Positions 4,073-6,022 of a stretch of 6,022 nucleotides of DNA are shown here, piece after piece (the first letter of the stretch is position 1; each line of letters begins with the position of its first letter). The notes beneath the pieces are model-generated. The model did no database searches and was not told the DNA's origin. It worked only from the letters and a program-made list of their open reading frames with translations. Source of the DNA: Saprospiraceae bacterium (GTDB lineage: Bacteria; Bacteroidota; Bacteroidia; Chitinophagales; Saprospiraceae); assembly GCA_013001805.1 (NCBI GenBank), contig JABDLW010000612.1:1-6022 (forward strand), in the 5' to 3' direction. Position numbers and translations under genes: made by a program.

Positions 4073-6022
4073 CTATTGTCGCAAGAGTTCCAGTTGCTGG
4101 TGAAACTCCATCTCGGTTGTCATCAATACTTCGCGGGCTTTACTGCCTTCGTTTGGCCCCACAACTCCGACTGCCTCCAATTGGTCCATGATTCGACCAG
4201 CGCGATTATATCCCAGTTTCAACCTCCTTTGGATCATTGAAGTTGAACCCTGCTGCGAGTTAATAACCAACATAGCGGCATCTTCAAACATCTCATCCAG
4301 ATCGGAAAGGCTAAAGGCCCCATTCTTACCTCCTTCATCTTCAGCAGAATATTCCGGCAAAAAGAAAGGCACGGAAAATCCTTGTTGTTTACTGATGCCA
4401 TTAATTACATTTTCGACTTCGGGCGTATCAACAAATGCACACTGCAATCGAATCATATCTCCACCGACGGTAAGAAGCATATCACCTCGTCCAATCAGCT
4501 GATCGGCACCCCCGGCATCCAGAATAGTTCTTGAGTCTACTTTTGAAGTGACCCGAAAAGCCAGTCTCGCCGGAAAGTTTGCTTTAATGACTCCGGTAAT
4601 AATATTGACACTCGGTCGTTGGGTCGCAATGATCAGATGAATACCTACCGCTCTGGCAAGCTGTGCCAACCTGGCGATGGGCAGTTCCACTTCTTTACCT
4701 GCCGTCATGATTAAATCGGCAAATTCATCGATGACCAGGACGATAAATGGTAGAAAGCGGTGACCGTTATTAGGATTTAATCGCCTCGCAATAAACTTCT
4801 TATTATACTCCTGAATGTTTCGGGCGTGTGCCTTTTTTAATAAATCGTAGCGCTGATCCATTTCAATACAAAGTGAATTCAGAGTATTCACCACTTTCTT
4901 TGTTTCCGTGATGATGGGTTCATCCTGATCGGGTAGAAAAGCGAGAAAATGGTTCGCTAGTTGGCCATAAGGAAAAAGCTCCACTTTCTTTGGATCTATA
5001 AGTACCAGCTTGACTTGCGATGGATGCTTTTTATACAACAGCGACATGAGGATGGTATTGATACCCACCGATTTTCCCTGACCAGTAGCACCCGCGATAA
5101 GAAGATGAGGCATCTTCGCCAAATCAGCTATGAATACTTCATTAGATATCGTCTTACCCAGGGCAATGGGCAGATCCATTTTCCCATGTTTGAATTTGTC
5201 CGCATGCAACAACTCTTTCAACCCAACGGTTTGCTTATTTTTATTTGGCACTTCAATTCCGATCGTTCCCTTGCCCGGGATGGGCGCAATGATTCGAATA
5301 CCAAGTGCGGCCAAACTCAATGCAATATCATCTTCAAGGTTTTTAATTTTGGAGATTCGGACACCAGGGGCTGGTACAATTTCATATAAAGTGACCGTAG
5401 GTCCGATCGTTGCCCGGATCCTTTCGATCTCAATCTTGTAATGGCGCAGCGTATTAATGATCTGATCTTTGTTTTGCTCAAGTTCGGCACGGTCGATCTG
5501 AACATTATCTTCCTCGTAATTTAACAATAGGCTGAGCCTGGGTCTTTCATATTTTGGCAGAGCCATTGTTGGATCGTAGGGTTCCAGGTGAACTTCATTT
5601 TCCTGTTCCACGATAAGCTCTGGTTTCTCCCTTTCCAGGGGAGTTTTGAAGGACTCCTTTTCTTCCATCGTCTCCACAACTGGAACCTTAGGAGGCATTT
5701 CAACCACTTCTAAAGTGGCATCCGAAGTGCCAGTCACAACTGGTTTGGATTGGGCTTTAGGTAAATCAAATTCGAGGGCACTTTTATTGATCCTATCCAG
5801 TTCATCGATAAAGGCACTCTTTTTCGTCTCTGACTTTGCCGTTTTATCTTCATCAAGATCCAGGGAAATATCGTCTGGGTCATCAGTTAAGTCGGGATCC
5901 CTGAGTGCGCTGGAAAATGGAAAGGATATCGATGGCCATCGAAAAGAAAAGGTGCTCTTTTCTGTAATGTGATGAAAATTCCAAATAATGAAGGCAATGC
6001 CCAGAAACACGAAAAGCAAGGC
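4073..6022 (-). CDS. ftsK: DNA translocase FtsK, lacking its N-terminus (cut by right edge)
   Basis: The frame is open through the right edge (first in-window codon GCC at 6022-6020), so a TTG at 6019 is not the real start. Residues are counted from that codon. Residues 1-14 (LLFVFLGIAFIIWNF-like) are the end of the last N-terminal membrane helix; the other helices are off-window. An acidic linker follows to about 145, then the motor: alpha domain about 165-280, RecA-like beta domain about 285-540 with Walker A GATGQGKS (310-317, K316) and Walker B IVLVIDE (426-432, D431, E432), and IIATQRP (463-469). The winged-helix gamma domain (about 570-648, including SMIQRRLKLGYNRAGRIMD) reads oriented octamers on DNA and contacts XerCD in known FtsK proteins. 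FtsK is a hexameric septal pump that clears and resolves chromosomes at division. No deviation from the family was found. Its 3' end is 114 nt from the tRNA-Leu. Confidence 0.97.
   Translation of the reverse strand, partial: ALLFVFLGIAFIIWNFHHITEKSTFSFRWPSISFPFSSALRDPDLTDDPDDISLDLDEDKTAKSETKKSAFIDELDRINKSALEFDLPKAQSKPVVTGTSDATLEVVEMPPKVPVVETMEEKESFKTPLEREKPELIVEQENEVHLEPYDPTMALPKYERPRLSLLLNYEEDNVQIDRAELEQNKDQIINTLRHYKIEIERIRATIGPTVTLYEIVPAPGVRISKIKNLEDDIALSLAALGIRIIAPIPGKGTIGIEVPNKNKQTVGLKELLHADKFKHGKMDLPIALGKTISNEVFIADLAKMPHLLIAGATGQGKSVGINTILMSLLYKKHPSQVKLVLIDPKKVELFPYGQLANHFLAFLPDQDEPIITETKKVVNTLNSLCIEMDQRYDLLKKAHARNIQEYNKKFIARRLNPNNGHRFLPFIVLVIDEFADLIMTAGKEVELPIARLAQLARAVGIHLIIATQRPSVNIITGVIKANFPARLAFRVTSKVDSRTILDAGGADQLIGRGDMLLTVGGDMIRLQCAFVDTPEVENVINGISKQQGFSVPFFLPEYSAEDEGGKNGAFSLSDLDEMFEDAAMLVINSQQGSTSMIQRRLKLGYNRAGRIMDQLEAVGVVGPNEGSKAREVLMTTEMEFHQQLELLRQ

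Noticed and set aside
4043..5972. Several plus-strand open frames opposite ftsK
   Set aside because: They are antisense shadows of a strongly conserved ftsK coding frame and show no domain or signal of their own.
6017..6019. TTG at 6019 as start of ftsK
   Set aside because: The frame is still open upstream and FtsK needs several N-terminal membrane helices; the gene is simply cut by the window edge.
1..6022. CRISPR arrays, insertion sequences, toxin-antitoxin or phage genes
   Set aside because: No regularly spaced repeats, transposase, terminal inverted repeats or defence-type genes were seen on either strand; the tRNA-Leu is intact and no repeat of its 3' end suggesting an integrated element was found.

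Overview
The window looks like chromosomal DNA of a Bacteroidota bacterium, most likely Cytophagia or a related class; the exact taxon is a guess. The reasons are moderate-to-low GC, start codons without Shine-Dalgarno sequences, a perfect Bacteroidota-type -7 box (TAnnTTTG) just upstream of a tRNA, Bacteroidota-style FtsK Walker A (GATGQGKS), and a DUF5777-like beta-barrel gene. The window holds six protein genes (two cut by the window edges) and one tRNA gene.

Left part (1-2972): an envelope cytochrome cluster. A di-heme cytochrome c peroxidase/MauG-type lipoprotein runs leftward off the edge (1-497, minus). This reading frame has no stop inside the window. Across a 220-bp divergent spacer, a tight plus-strand operon encodes a small mono-heme c-type cytochrome with a CX4CH heme site (718-1065), a DUF5777-like outer-membrane beta-barrel (1103-1960) and a two-domain di-heme cytochrome c (1965-2972). 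The last two genes are 4 nt apart. The spacer holds a 25-codon leader-like ORF whose stop overlaps the first cytochrome's start, two mutually exclusive small hairpins, and a repeated AACCATAT element, one copy of which sits in a 13-bp inverted repeat.

Middle (2973-3081): a short convergent spacer with one weak hairpin.

Right part (3082-6022, all minus strand): ftsK (5' end off the window), then tRNA-Leu(GAG) with its own -7 promoter element, then, 25 nt after the tRNA's CCA end, a lipoprotein of a LolA-like/DUF6503-like type. The lipoprotein is probably co-transcribed with the tRNA, because no promoter fits in the gap.

The most interesting unit is the cytochrome-barrel-cytochrome operon facing a peroxidase-type cytochrome. 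It reads as an uncharacterised periplasmic/outer-membrane redox module. The first heme domain of the di-heme protein has no Met or His available as distal ligand, but carries a conserved-looking Cys in a TsdA/SoxA-like context, which suggests His/Cys heme ligation. The functional proposal is inference; the motifs and gene order are read directly from the sequence.
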